A stretch of 64,000 bases of DNA, taken from positions 1 to 64,000 of the forward strand of contig JAKSZP010014546.1 in the NCBI GenBank assembly GCA_022478985.1, given 5' to 3'. The stretch is from Massospora cicadina. Lineage: Eukaryota; Entomophthoromycota; Entomophthoromycetes; Entomophthorales; Entomophthoraceae. A model generated the notes under the pieces. The model was given only the letters and a program-made list of their open reading frames with translations, was not told the DNA's origin and made no database searches. The position numbers and the translations under genes were made by a program. Positions 45,885 to 57,849 of the stretch are shown piece by piece (the stretch's first letter is position 1; every line of letters starts with the position of its first letter).

Positions 45885-46210
45885 TGGGTTGGGACCATCT
45901 AATACTAAAAAAGAGACTGTCACTGGGGTATCTCAGAAAAGATCAGGTTTAAAAGAGCATAGGGAATGTATCCCTACGATTATGTCTTCACAAGTATTTA
46001 ATCGAGAAAACTGGCCTGAGCGTTGGCTCATAATATAATTCATACTCAACTATGGGTAATAGTCTCCATACTATTATTGATTAATAATACATTATATATA
46101 ACTCGACAAAGTGCATGAGAAAACTAAAACTGTGCAGTAAAAAGGTTTCTGGGTTTCTTGCTGATAACAACCAAAGAATAAAATTTACAAGAATCATGTG
46201 CATCAGTGAA

Positions 46211-47570
46211 GATTTCTTTTGCTTTTAGCAGAAGGGCCCTGCCAGCATCTACATAGTATAAATTTTATTTTTTTCTTTTAACTGGTCTGGTTTGTAGGAA
46301 AGATCTCGGCAATCATGATTCAAGGATAGCTTGACCTCATACAGCCTTAGTTCTGTGGTTGCAAGTTTAGCTTTCAGGTTGACTATTCCTTAATGAAGTT
46401 TGTGATTCTCAAGCCTTAGGCCTAAGCCAGAATATTTAATAAGCTAAATTCCTTTTATAAACGGTTGAAAATAGGGTGGATCCATTTAGACTATCTTCAA
46501 GGATGCAGAGTCTGTCCTGACCAGTCCTGATACTCCGCTCAAGGTCTTAAATCTGATCGTGAACAGTTGCTATGACTATGAGTCAAACAAGCTCCCAGCT
46601 CAACTCTTCTATCTACTTTCAGATGGTGCAACCTGTCTTAGAGTGGACCTCTTGATTTGCGGCTTATGCAGCTGTATGTCACGCCATTTCTAATCTCAGG
46701 TATTCCTCACCTGAATGCAGTGATAGTATACGTTGGCCATTAATTGCGTTGATACCCCACGCTCATCTGGTATCTCACTGATGATGTGACCCATGTTGCC
46801 ATTCAATTGAACAGTAAGTTCATTTACTTGTCAGTAGGCTTTGCCTTCCTGACGTGATGTGTAGATAAAAGAGTGAACTTCTAAAGAGGTGCTGTCCAAA
46901 CAGCCCTCCAGAAGCTGATTGTACAGAATATGAGCCTCCACAAACGCGACCAGTCTTCTGATTTAATGTCTGCCAGACAGGGTCTGCATTGTCTGGCAAA
47001 TTGAGGGTTGTATGTATCTGGCGATCATTATGGCTATTTGCGCATGAGTAACAATTTTCTTAATTACCGTGGACATCTTCATTTTCTGAAATAAACATTA
47101 GTTCACATACAAATAGCACTGGTTCCTATAGTTTATTAATAGGTCCAATTGAGCTTCATTGATAGCTTTGGCGGAGAAATGGTACCCACAAATAGCCATT
47201 ATATGACCTCTTCAATATGTTCAGGGTGCATGTTGGCCATCTGATCTATGACTGGGAGGCTAGCGGCCCTACCAGGATGAGCGCCATAGCAGGATCGTCA
47301 TTTTCTATGTTTTCTGAACTGCTGTGTTGGAAGTGACCTTGGCTGGTCTCCTCTTAGTCCATGGGTTGACAGGGTACTTGTTCCAAGAGCTGATAGCAGA
47401 ATGAACGATGTCTCAACTCATGGTAGTTAGCCTTTGGTTTCTTCTATGTTTTGTCAAAAAATGCTCCCTTTAGTGAGAACCAGAAAAAAGTGATTAAGAT
47501 TACAGCTTGTAAAATTTTTCTCCCTTTTTGCAAACTCTTTTGCAACATATTTGATTTAAAAAAATGTAAT
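46211..47570 (-). pseudogene. unassigned degenerate reading frame(s) between an LTR and LINE-C
   Basis: No listed domain is recognised. On the minus strand from about 47080 to 46640 one frame runs about 140 codons with only four stops (MKMSTVIKKIVTHAQIAIMI, VEAHILYNQLLEGCLDSTSL, VNELTVQLNGNMGHIISEIP). A second frame is partly open over the same bases (NLPDNADPVWQTLNQKTGRV). It could be Gag of the element whose LTR is at the left, or an old host exon. Assignment left open. Confidence 0.3.
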
Positions 47571-47608
47571 TTTGATAATCTCATCGAGGAGATTAGTGTG
47601 CACTCAAT

Positions 47609-48900
47609 GTCAGGTAGAAGTTTGGCGAGCAAAAAAAAAGGGTATAGGAGAGGGCCCTGCACCAATCAAATTTTGTAAATGCCCCAGCAACACAAGCAGC
47701 TTCGATACCAATAATAAAAAACTGGTGGTTAGTATTTTACCAGAGATTTTGGCCTGGCAGGAATAAAAGTAACAGTTCAACAACACTCCGCATTCCCAGC
47801 CCTTGTCATCAGTAGAGCATGGTGTTCGAGTATTCCTGGATTACAACAAACAGCGCTTTGGAAAAAGTTTTGTGGAGATGTACACACCCATATCCTGAAC
47901 ACAGTTTATGTCGCACCGCACTCCATGCCCCAAGATTGGTTGGATCTTGGGTTTGAAAATAAACAAGCTGTGGACAAAGCCACAAAGGTGCATGTGGTGG
48001 TAGACCTCCCAGATGTTCAACGGGTAGTTGACACAAAGTGCACTCATTGAACTAAATCAAATCAAACTTTCGTTATGTTTGACTTCCTACCTACAACAAT
48101 TAAGCGCACCGTACTGGAGCAACACCTAACAACTGGGCTCAGACAGATGGGGAAGTCCAATCCTTTGAGATACAGCGCGTTACGCTCATGCCAGACCTGT
48201 GCATGGGTAAAGCAATCACTGTACTCGTCCTGTCTGTAGGGGTTTCAGAAGAATTGACCCAAATCCCCCACACCACTTTTGTGTTAGTTATTGGGCAAGA
48301 ATCCCACCCATTCCATTTCACCGTGGATAGTGCGCATCATATCTGCACCTTTTGTCGTGCTTTTAGCCACAAGGCCCACACATGCCCCACCAAGTAGGGA
48401 ATTACTCAAAACGAAATCATCCCCTATGCAATGAGTGGTGCAGACGCCCATTATAAACTGGCTAGACACTGACTCCGCCTTCCCATAGGGCATGCAGTGG
48501 TGCTACATTCAAGTCAAACCTGTATCCCACCACAGGAGCAGAAAAAGGCAAGCAGGCCTGCAGAGTGGCGGCCAAGTGTGCAGCTACAGCTGCATTTGTG
48601 ATCCCACTCACCCAGCTCCAGGATGACATCGAATTATTTGTTGCAGAAGTGGCTCACAAATCCATCCACCATTCAGATTGAGTCACACAGCCTGATGAGC
48701 AGATGGGTGAGTTGGATAAGCACAACCAACGCTACCAAGCCTTAATCAAAACAGTTTCACCTACCAATTTCACTACCAATTTTTTTCTGACCTGCAATTT
48801 TGCACTTCATGGACACACTAAGCTGAAGAGTCGTACCATGGGCAAATAAGCCAAAGGCAAAACCTAATGACAAACCCACTGCAAAAGCAACTCATACTGA
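47609..48900 (+). pseudogene. LINE-C ORF1 with CCHC knuckle, degenerate
   Basis: Begins MSGRSLASKKKG (47609; LINE-A has WASVASRGA here). After shifts it reads NTVYVAPHSMPQDWLDLGFE, comparable to HAVYVTTNNMGRGWIDIGLK of LINE-A. Segment 48188-48397 runs MPDLCMGKAITVLVL to CTFCRAFSHKAHTC at about 48343-48384, an exact C-x2-C-x4-H-x4-C zinc knuckle. Beyond it, QWCYIQVKPVSHHRSR-like remnants are frame-broken. Role as in other LINE ORF1 proteins: RNA binding. Confidence 0.78.
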
Positions 48901-49019
48901 CACTTAATCTGTAGCACAGCATACCCGCACTGCCATACATAGACATGATAAAAACAGAAGGCTGAAGGGCAAGGGGGCCCTTTTCCTCGCACTAAGGTGC
49001 AATGGGGGAGAGCCTTTAC

Positions 49020-52000
49020 TATAGGGATGTTAAACATCGCTGGACTCAAGGCCTCGCTGTCCCAGGCTAGGAAATTGAGCTTTTTAAAAGATAATATACC
49101 TGTGGACATCCTGGCCATCCAGGAAACCCACTTTTCATATTGCTGAGGAAACATGGGCAACCATGCTCCTCCCTTCCTTTCCTTTTGGTTGCCACACTTT
49201 GGGGTGCTTATACAAGCAACCCATAATTTTAAATTTTTTCTTCAAATACATACTTTGACATCTGTGTCCTTGTTGTTTCCTTTTTGTGGGACATCGAAGT
49301 GCATGCTGTAGTCAATGTATATGCCCCAACCTGTACATGAGCTCATCGGAAATTCTTCTCAGCTGTTAATTCTCTCCCGCTTCCCCATGACCCATTTGTG
49401 GTGGGCGATATGAACAGTTGGACCAACTCAGCCACCAACTGCTGGCCTTCAGCGCCCACCCCCCACAGGGGCATGTAGAACTTCATGTTCTAAAGGCCAT
49501 TTTGGGGTTGTTTGATACCCTGCCACAGCATGCACTGATGCTCCCAAACATGTCTCTTCCCCATGTGCACAACGGTCAGCTGATGTCAATGTCCCACATT
49601 GACCTTATTCTTGCGCCGTAGAAATTTGGTCTCAGGTTTCACTCTTCATATTGATGAAACTAGATTTATTCAACCACCAGTTAGTATCGATTTTCTTCTC
49701 ATTGTCACACCCAGTGGCACAGGCACCAAAGTGGTGCATCCTCTGCCCAGCCGAGATCACATTGCCCAGGTTTTCCTTGTGGGTGGACACCAAAACCTTG
49801 GCTCTGGGTTTTACCACACCGTTATGTGCAGATCCACTTTCTACCTGGTCAACATTCAAAACGAACACCATCTGCCAGGAACACCACATCTCATCTTGTC
49901 GCTATCAGGCTGCCTCGGCGGTCATTTTACACATGCTTGCAGAGGTGGACCATTTGGAAACCAACTTCCCTGCTGCAGACTACAGTCCAGCTTGGGGTGC
50001 AAGTGGGTTAAAGTATCCGCACGCCTCAACATACTGGTAAGGCAACACAAACATTGTGTTTGTGTGCAGTATAATGCAAAAAATATAGCAGCAGGTGACA
50101 CGTGCTCCACTTAATTTTTCTGAAAATTCTTCACACTGCGACAGAGCTTGGCCTGTACACAGGTGCAGATAGAAAACTCCATCACAGATACTCCAGCTGA
50201 AATGGCAATTATAGTTCGAAATTTTTACACTAAATTGTATCACTCTGATACAGTTGAACCAGCCAAAGTTTATGATCTTCTCGAAAGTGCACATATTCAC
50301 TCCATTTCCCATAATCCAAAGTTGATGAATTTAATTTTTCAGGATGAACTCTAGTCCACCATTCATGATGCACCATACAGGAAATGCCCAGGTCCAGACA
50401 GGATTCCTTATACGTTCTATAAGAAACATTTTCTTATTTCTCCTCCTTGATGCTTGCTTTAATGAATCAGTGTTTGCTTGAAATGCACCTCCTCCCTGGG
50501 GACCAAAAGGTTTTCACAATAACGCTGTATAAGAAAAGGGATAAGCTGGACTTGGCCAACTGGCGCCCCATTTCACTTACTAACACCGATACTAAACTTT
50601 TTTACTAAAATTATGGCCAGCCGCCTAGTGGAGGTTGCCTCTGCTCTCATTTCCCCCGAGTAATTTGGTTTTATTAACAAGCGGTCTATTTGGGACAACA
50701 TACATACTGTAGCCAATGTCTTCTAATCCACGGTTACTGGAGCACTTGTTTTTTTAGACCAGCAGAAGGCTTATGATAGAATAAACTGGGATTACCTAAA
50801 AGCCTGCCTCCTTGAGTTCCACCTCCCCCATCAGTTCATTAATTGGGTGATGTTGCTCACGTAATCTGCCACAATGGCTGTGCGTGGCCCTGGCTTCCTA
50901 ACTGATGTATTTCACCCTCAAAGGGGCCTATGCCAAGTGGACCCTTTAAGCCCACTCTTGTATATTTTCAGCCTTGACCAATTTTTGCGCACCGTAAATG
51001 CCCGCCTTACTGGAGTCCACATGAAAGGCCAAGCATCAGTCAAGATGTTGGCGTTTGATTATGATTGTGAGGTTGGGGTGTCTAACAACCATGATGCACG
51101 CGCACTTGAGGCTACTATCTAGGTTTACTCCAGGGTAAGTAATGCTGCACTTAGCGCCTCCAAAACTGAAATCGTTCTCCTTGGTTCATTCCAAGCCTGC
51201 CGGTCACCAGCGTCCCATTTTCTACTTGCTTTGGCAGCTGGCTCACAGGTTCATTTGCCACGCCCAACCCAATCCACCCCGCTTTTGCTCCCTTTTGAGC
51301 AAAAACCCACTGCTGGTCCAGTTCGCCATTTGGGGGTGTGGCTGGAGGCGGGAGAGTACACCTCAACGGTGATGGAGCACCATATCCTGGACAATGTTAC
51401 AAAACGTGTAGCTTCCCTCAGATCCTGTCAAACTTCCCTCACAGGCAGGGTAGTGCTAGCCAAATCTATGCTCCTTTCTAAAGTTTGGTTTGTGGCCCAT
51501 GCTATCACCTTTTCCCCATCTTTCTTCACTTCATATACGCTCTTCTGCAAGGGTGGCTTTGGTTTGGCTGCCCACCGCCAGTGCGCCTGAATGTCATGTT
51601 TGGCCCTCGCCATAGTGGTGGTATGGGCCTGCTCAACTTTGAGGCCCAAGCTGCCAAATTAATTGGCACCTGAATCGCTGCAATCACAATCTAACGATCT
51701 CAGCCCAGCACTAGTAACGCGCAGCCTTCTCTAACTTCTCCCATGCCATTGGCCTTGGCAGTTCTACCCACCCATTCTCTGTTAAAATATCTTGCCTTAC
51801 TCCTTCTGCTGGCCTACATGGAACGTCGCCACATTTCAAAAGAATTCTCTTCTCCATGCGGAGCGCTGAGTGGAGGATTTTCATCAGTGGGCACACCGCC
51901 CAGAGGGGTCAACCTAATACCTGATTCACACAGGAAGTACAAGGCCAAGCCATTTTCAACAATGTTATACCAATGAGGTCCCATATCATGGCCAGGATGG

Positions 52001-52620
52001 ATTATCTGGACATGTTGGACATTCCCTACTCCCTTGATACCCAGAAAGCCATCTGGAAGTACGCCCATCACACTCTTCTGTAGCCGCATATTTGTTTCCC
52101 ATATGTGGTGCTGCTTGAAACGGTTGTACTGTTCTGCTGAGCGATCCAACGCATCATACTCCTCATGTGTTGTGTGTGACCAATATGGGACTTTTCCACT
52201 GCCTGGAATAGTGCCCTCCATCAATAGCGATCTGTCATGAGGTTCAGCGTCTCTTTTGCCAAGAGCAAACACAGCCCTTCAGCCTATCTAAGGACATCTT
52301 CGCCTTGTCCTTAAATTCCTCTATCCCATTTTCCATTGAGCCTTAGTGGTTGCTATAGCTATGTGGACTATCCACACGGTTGTCTTGGATGCCATCTCAG
52401 GCTTTACTCCCACCCTCCAAGAAGCTGTACGCCAATTCCATTCTCAGCTCATGGACCACTTTCTAGAATGGTTGTTTGGTTACCTACCACCCCGTCACCA
52501 TTAGTTGGTCTCATCCTGGTTTCCAGTTTGGTTCATCACTTCAGACTTTTCACTTCATACGTGCTCAATAGTGGTGCAAGCCTCTACTCATGAACCCCCT
52601 TTTTTCTAATTGTCATTCCA
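49020..52620 (+). pseudogene. LINE-C ORF2 (APE endonuclease + RT), degenerate
   Basis: Endonuclease: MLNIAGLKASLSQARKLSFL then PVDILAIQETHFSY (49027-49140), DPFVVGDMNSW (about 49400) and MSMSHIDLILAP (49585-49618). RT: KLDLANWRPISLTNTDTKLF (50550-50605), DQQKAYDRINWDYLKACL (about 50760), then 50874-51122 with GLCQVDPLSPLLYIFSL; the FADD site has become FDYD. Post-RT: 51231-51590 and MGLLNFEAQAAKLIGT near 51630. Stops and shifts between all blocks. Confidence 0.82.
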
Positions 52621-52801
52621 TCAGCAACAGGAGATAGCGTTTGCTTCTCTGGGGTGCCTCTTGCTGATATCTGTTCTTTTAGTTTACATATTTGAAGTGT
52701 TCACCCCCTGGTCAGCCTTCCCCAAATAAAATTTAGCTGTTAAAAAAAGATAAGGCTTTTTAACATTATCACAATTATTGTTGCATTCGAATAGGTAAAT
52801 C

Positions 52802-54189
52802 TGTGTGAAGACAGTAAGCATTACATAGACCTAAAACTTGATAAAAAATAAGTTTTATTGGATAAAAACTCTAACCCCGCTGTAGTCCCATTAAGTACTT
52901 CTGTCATGGCACTGGCTTGTAAAGTTAACAATGGACTGGCAGTCTGGTTTAGTAGACACCAAAAACACAAGCTAATTTACCATGGGGTATAGCCGCCCTG
53001 AAAACTTTTAACTAATGATGATGAAAAGAATGGAAGGTTGGCAATGCAACACAAACGTTGCTAATGCCACCACAAGGAGTACGTGGAGGCAGCTGTTGCT
53101 GCATAAAATCCCAAAGAGGCAGCTGTTTTGGGCACTTCATGATGGGTAAAACCTTGAGTATCAGGGGCAGCTAGCACTCGCCAATATTGTTAAAAACTTG
53201 TCAAGCTGAGTTGCAAGCCTCATAAAGAGCAGGATAAGGTCATTACGCCTCAAGGCATCCAAAATGGAAACAAGACTAAATGGCCTCCATACCGGTACCC
53301 CCACTCCAACAGATAAGGCAACATCGATATTATAGTGGCCATTATGGCTAGTTATTACACAGTCAAGTAAACTGGCAACTCAAAGTGTATTGTAGTAACT
53401 TACAACATGAATATGTCAAAAATTAATAGCTTTGACAAGATCTTGTTTTTATTGTGAACAAAGTGAAAAATAGACTGAATAGCTCTGATGGGTCTTTTCA
53501 TATTAAGAAGTATATGCTTTAGGAATAGGGAAAGTGTGAATGAACCTCAGTTTGCTCAATCTTTCTTAAATCTAGTATATCAATACACTATGTTAGCTAC
53601 TAATGTTGGTTCGCATCTGACCTGACCAGCTGGTTTGGTATCAAATTTTTACAAACATTTTCTAGTAAAATTCCATCTTGTGAGATGGTGACAATCTGCG
53701 CAATGGCCAATTGGGCGCTCAAGGCCAGGTCAGGAAAGCCAGTCCTATTAAAAATAAATGGGTTCAGCACGCCAAACCTGCAGGGGGAAACTCACTTTCA
53801 CTAGAGATGAGGGAAGATCAGAGAGGCAACTTGAATCAAACTGTGCTTGATTAATTTTACTTTGTTTGGTTTTTTTATCAGCATTACCCAAACTAGAACT
53901 AGGTAATGATGCCTCTTGGAAAGGTGGGAGTTTGATAACACCCTGCTGACGGTGCTCCTGGCCGCCACCACCTGCATACATACCCTTTAATCCTCTTCAC
54001 CAACTCATTGGTGGTAATAAGAAAGGTAAAGAAACAACATTTAGGAGTCGACCGTCTCCCAATCTCATCAGCCACATGTGTGAAATTGCCCTTGTTGGTG
54101 GGGGCTGAGTATCCTGTGTGGCCACCTTCTTGATCCTAAAAGGGTGTTCTATCTGGTTACTGTTTAGGGGGTGCTCCCTATGACTTACA
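52802..54189 (-). repeat. element E 3' LTR
   Basis: Aligns with 58654-60040. It contains an open frame at 53981-53748 (MYAGGGGQEHRQQGVIKLPP), preceded in phase by ELVKRIKG; see findings on reading frames inside these LTRs. The outer (left) end is estimated from similarity to the other copy. Confidence 0.75.
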
Positions 54190-54205
54190 TTATCCTTTCC
54201 TTTTT
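54190..54205 (-). promoter_or_regulatory. element E polypurine tract
   Basis: The minus strand reads AAAAAGGAAAGGATAA immediately before the LTR start TGTAAG. Confidence 0.75.
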
Positions 54206-54259
54206 AGACTGGGGGGCCACAAAAACCAGAAAACTGAGCGAAAAAAATTATTATGGGCC

Positions 54260-55440
54260 TTTTGCTTCTTGATGGCAACAAAAGGCAACCTTATGGGGAG
54301 GGCGAGAGGCGTCAGGTTGTAAAGCTTGGAAGGCCTCCACTAACTCGCAGCAGTGTGAAAATCTTGGGAACTTACCCGTCTGTTCTCACAGAAAGGAATC
54401 CCTTTCAGGCGACCTATTACTGCACTGAATGGCGGTATTTCTGAGAGGCAAAAAAATCATTTTCTTGAGCTACCTCTGAATCCTCTAGCAGGATGGGCTC
54501 AGGCTCAGCAGGAGTTTCCCCTTAAAAGAAACTACTGGGAAGCGTAGTAGATGGGATGCTGCTTCCATTGCTCTAGGAGGGTCAACTGAAATGCTTCTTA
54601 CCCAAATCCACCTTCATCATCTGGGGTCCAGATCGCTTGCTGGTATCCTTCCAGGAGTATACGTTCATATGCAGATGCTGCATATAAAGCATGACTAAGG
54701 AGCCCACACTTTGACTCATGAGTGTGGAGACATCTGTTATCTACAGACTGCTTGTAATCACCAAATGCCTTGGTCAGTGTTCCTGAACCAGGTATAGGTA
54801 CACCGGATCTGCTGAATATGTTCCTCAGCAGCAAGAATTATGGGTGAGGTTAGGGGCCAATGAGAAATAAGGGGCTATCTTCATGGGGTTTCATACGGGG
54901 TGAATCTGGTTAAAATGTGGGTGGCGTTATTAGATGCAAACTGCACCAGAGGAAGATTGTCGCCTTGGGTATCCTGAGTGGCGGACACATAGCAGCGAAG
55001 ATACTGCTCAAAAATTTGATTGACACTCTCCTTATGGCCGCCAGACTGGGGATGGTATGCAGTGGAATGGCACAGCATGATCTTTTTTTGTACTAGATGG
55101 TCCCAACCCAAGGGGGATGGCACAGCATGATCTTCAAGATGGTCATAAGGGAAGTTCAAAAACGCGCGGTAAGCTGATATTCAAGGTAGCTAAACACCTT
55201 CAGGAGGCCAAACATGGAGAAAACATGGTGAAGAAATGGCAAGGCTGTTTCTTCATAGGTGATATCTGAAAGGCAGGAGATATGAAAGAAAAAACTTAGT
55301 AAAGCGGTTCATGGCCACCACTATTGTGTTGAATCCATTGGAACTAGGAAGCTCAACAATGAAGTCAATAGATACTTAGGTCCTTGGGCCTTACGCCTGC
55401 TGCAGAGGATTGAGGAGATAATTCCTGCCTGACTTGTTAG
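54260..55440 (-). pseudogene. element E integrase and chromodomain end, degenerate
   Basis: Minus strand: SIDFIVELPSSNGFNTIVVA then MNRFTKFF (about 55380-55300), where the first catalytic Asp (VDRFTK) is Asn. Then 55159-54881: LCHSTAYHPQSGG, HKESVNQIFEQYLRCYVSA with catalytic Glu kept. Then 54834-54598, LTKAFGDYKQSVDN, equivalent to LTKANEDYKRFEN in element A. The chromodomain end is ELVEAFQALQPDASRPP (about 54350-54300), matching ELVEAFHKSHPDTPHPP in A. Several stops and shifts. Confidence 0.8.
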
Positions 55441-55599
55441 ACTTGGCCCACGCACACGTCATTTAATTGGTATTCCAATAAATATCCCATCCAGTTTAAT
55501 GATTGTTTTACCAGATCAAGACAATTTTAATTAACCGGATGTCTCACCAAAGGGGGTCATGATGAGTGCAGATTACCTCATCTCAAAGATGAGGAGCAA

Positions 55600-57080
55600 C
55601 TAAAACTCTTCTTCTAAACAAAATTGTTCCCTCCTCCAAAAAATAGTGGATCCGCTTATGATCTTGCGACTATCTGGTTAAACAACTCCAACCCCTCCAA
55701 ATGGAAGGTCTTTCCTGCTAGTACTAAGAAACTAAAGGTGGCTCCAGGGACCATTCCACCACAGAAATTGCTGGAGGAGAAATAGTAAGATCTGGTCTGA
55801 TGAACCACTTTTGTTAACTCTAGTGATTCTACTCTGTAGGGTTCAAAGAGGGTTTGCGGCTCAACAAATTTGGAAGTACATCCAGTGCCCCCTTCACGGT
55901 TTTATATTTATAATTAAAGCTACACAGTTTGCAAGACATATGTCCCTGAAAATGAGCCAACTTCTGTGGCTTCCAAATTTACTCAAATGCCTGGTGGTCT
56001 GTTCTGACTAATAGCTTATGTCGCACTTCTTGAAGAATATCCGCCAGTGGGTGAGTGATCATGAAATAGCAGCAAGCATTTTGTCATATATGGCCCAAGA
56101 TTGCTCTGAGGCAGAGGTCTTATGCAAGAAGTAAGAGACAGGATGTTTTACCCCATCTAGCTCTTGAAACAGAACAGCCCCACCACAGCTGAAGAAGAAT
56201 CACATGCCACTATGAAAGGCCAGGATGAGTTAGCATGTTTTTTTAGGCGCCACAAACTCATAATTGATTGCATAAAACGCATGTTGGCATTTTTAAATTG
56301 ATTTAAAGGGAACGTACTTCTCATTCAGATGATGAAGCGGCGTTGCCAACTACAAGAGCACATGAATCTTTTCAATAAGATAATTATACCCAAGAAATTT
56401 TCAGTTTCTTCTACGTGGTAGGCGTGAGCCACAAGAGTAGGGCCCAAATTGTTGAGGGGAATGGCGTACCCATCTCTAGATACTATACTACCCAAAAAGG
56501 TGACCTCATTCTTCAAAAATCTCACACTTGGATGGCTTCACATAAAATCAGTCTTCTGCAGCGCATCCAAAACTGCCTCCAATTTTTTGCATGCTGCTTG
56601 TGAGTGGGGAATACACAAGGATGTTGTCAATGTACGCCACTTCACAAGTGAAACGACATTCTCCTAAACATCTCCAATCAAATGTCAAAAAGGTGGCCGC
56701 GTTCTTTAGACCAAAGAGCATTAGTTAAAATGCAAAGATACCCCTTTAAGTATGTTTGGCTGTAAGCCACTCCGGGCCCTCTGCCACCTAAATTTAATTT
56801 TATCCATTCACAAGATCAAGCTTTATTAACATTGAAGATTTCACAAGCTTGGCTAATATTTTGTTTTAGGGGAAGAGAGCAAGGGTCACGCATGACAATG
56901 TCATTTAAATAGCCATAGTCCACGAAAAGACCCAGCGTACCTTCAGCTTTTTCACTAAAACAATTAGGGAAGCTATGGGATAGAAATTCCGGAATATCCA
57001 ACCCTACTGAAGCATATCTTCTAACCAAACCACCATCGCTTTGTCCTCCTATCAAGTATATAGATATAACTTGCATTTGA
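55600..57080 (-). pseudogene. element E reverse transcriptase and RNase H, degenerate
   Basis: RT N-terminal: 57076-56816 with FSEKAEGTLGLFVDYGYL then SLPLKQNISQA. The catalytic motif at 56623-56634 is YIDN (YLDD expected) in AYIDNILVYSP; then KPSKCEIFEE and FLKNEVTFLGSIVSRDGY (56525-56325). RNase H at about 56225-56060 reads VACDSSSAVVGAVLFQELDG and KHPVSYFLHKTSASEQSWAI, with its first Asp kept. Further left (55.6-55.8 kb) the frame is unreadable. The Asp-to-Asn change makes RT inactive. Confidence 0.8.
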
Positions 57081-57491
57081 TATTTACCAATTCTATGTCA
57101 AATAGAAAGCCAAGTCATACTCAGAATGGGGTGTAGACTGGCTTTCTCCATATCAAAGATATTTCTAAATGATACAAGCGCGGAGGAAAAGTCAAAGGGA
57201 AGCTCCGAGGGAGGAAGTATAGAAGAGATGAAACCCACCACCTTTCACCTGTTAACATATTAATGAGAGGGAGCTCCCCCATAACTGGGTATTCCTAAAA
57301 GATAATAAATTGGGTCCAAATTGATATTGACCTGTTGCCTGCGCCACCAACTCACAAAAGAATATATAGGAACAGCAGATCTAGAACTGCAGTAATTTTA
57401 TCACAAAAGAATAACTTATGTTTAGAAAAGGGTAAAGTTTCTTAACTTAATAGCAATCCATTGAGGCTGAGGATGCTCATCACCAATGAAC

Positions 57492-57683
57492 CTATTCCAA
57501 GTTCCAAATAAAGATCCTGTGCCAATTTAAACTCCTAAATATACCCGCCGCTCCAGTATTCACTAGAGCGTCAATTGACATCTTATAAGAACCCAGCTGA
57601 ATTCCAAGAGGTAACATAAGATAAGCATGATCCAGGTTACTTACAACAGCACAGTACATAGCTGGCTGAGAGGGGGTACTCAC
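57492..57683 (-). pseudogene. element E aspartic protease, catalytic Asp lost
   Basis: A 63-codon frame reads LMLPLGIQLGSYKMSIDALV then NTGAAGIFRSLNW, the gypsy protease motif V-D-T-G-A with Asp changed to Asn. Comparable to LPMKISIRSHHVSFEALVDIG in element A. Lies between Gag and RT. Confidence 0.75.
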
Positions 57684-57849
57684 TAGAACATTTCATGTGA
57701 CAGGGATCAGAAAAGTGGAACCAAATCAGCCTGGGGAGAATCTTCTCAATGGCAACTTGTTGCAATGCAGATAACAGGAACCAGAGGGTTTGTAGGTACC
57801 TGTTTAGCTGTAGATTTAAACTCAACCAATGGGATCTGGACATCTGAAC

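Larger units (their letters stand above)
39549..45908 (+). mobile_element. LINE-B, near full-length LINE inserted in a C-family LTR
   Basis: 6.36-kb non-LTR retrotransposon (6.05 kb without the nested SINE), flanked by a perfect 17-bp target duplication AAAAGAGACTGTCACTG at 39532-39548 and 45909-45925. LTR sequence resumes immediately on both sides. Order: ORF1 with CCHC, APE endonuclease, RT, C-terminal zinc motif, AATAAA near the tail. It is visibly richer in G+C and CpG than the surrounding DNA and than LINE-A/C, and its RT motif is intact, so it is a different family or a younger copy. Frameshifts are still present. Confidence 0.92.
38667..46210 (+). repeat. C-family LTR on the plus strand, interrupted by LINE-B
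   Basis: Two parts, 38667-39548 and 45926 to about 46210, together form one LTR of the C family (reverse complement of 25052-26193 and 61824-62953). Shared blocks include CCCAGCCTGCTAGATTACCT, the 43-bp dyad at 39018-39060, GGGATCTAGAGAAGAAAG and, after LINE-B, AAGTATTTAATC. It starts TATTGGG (TGTTGGG in relatives). No polypurine tract precedes it, so it is a 5' or solo LTR. The right end is approximate, and no internal genes are readable after it. Confidence 0.7.
47572..52750 (+). mobile_element. LINE-C, degenerate near full-length LINE (same family as LINE-A)
   Basis: Plus-strand order: ORF1 with CCHC (47.6-48.9 kb), APE endonuclease (49.02-49.62), RT (50.1-51.6), C-terminal region to about 52.6 kb, then CCCCAAATAAAATTTAGC and a run of A near 52745, a plausible LINE 3' end. 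Protein similarity to LINE-A is readable from ORF1 to the post-RT region. Ends are approximate, and I found no convincing target duplication. The right end abuts the left LTR of element E within about 50 bp. Confidence 0.85.

Noticed and set aside
45821..45892. A functional tRNA gene on the minus strand.
   Set aside because: The B box and acceptor pairing are good, but the anticodon arm is poor, and the sequence is the head of a longer insert with tail and target duplication, so it is a SINE.
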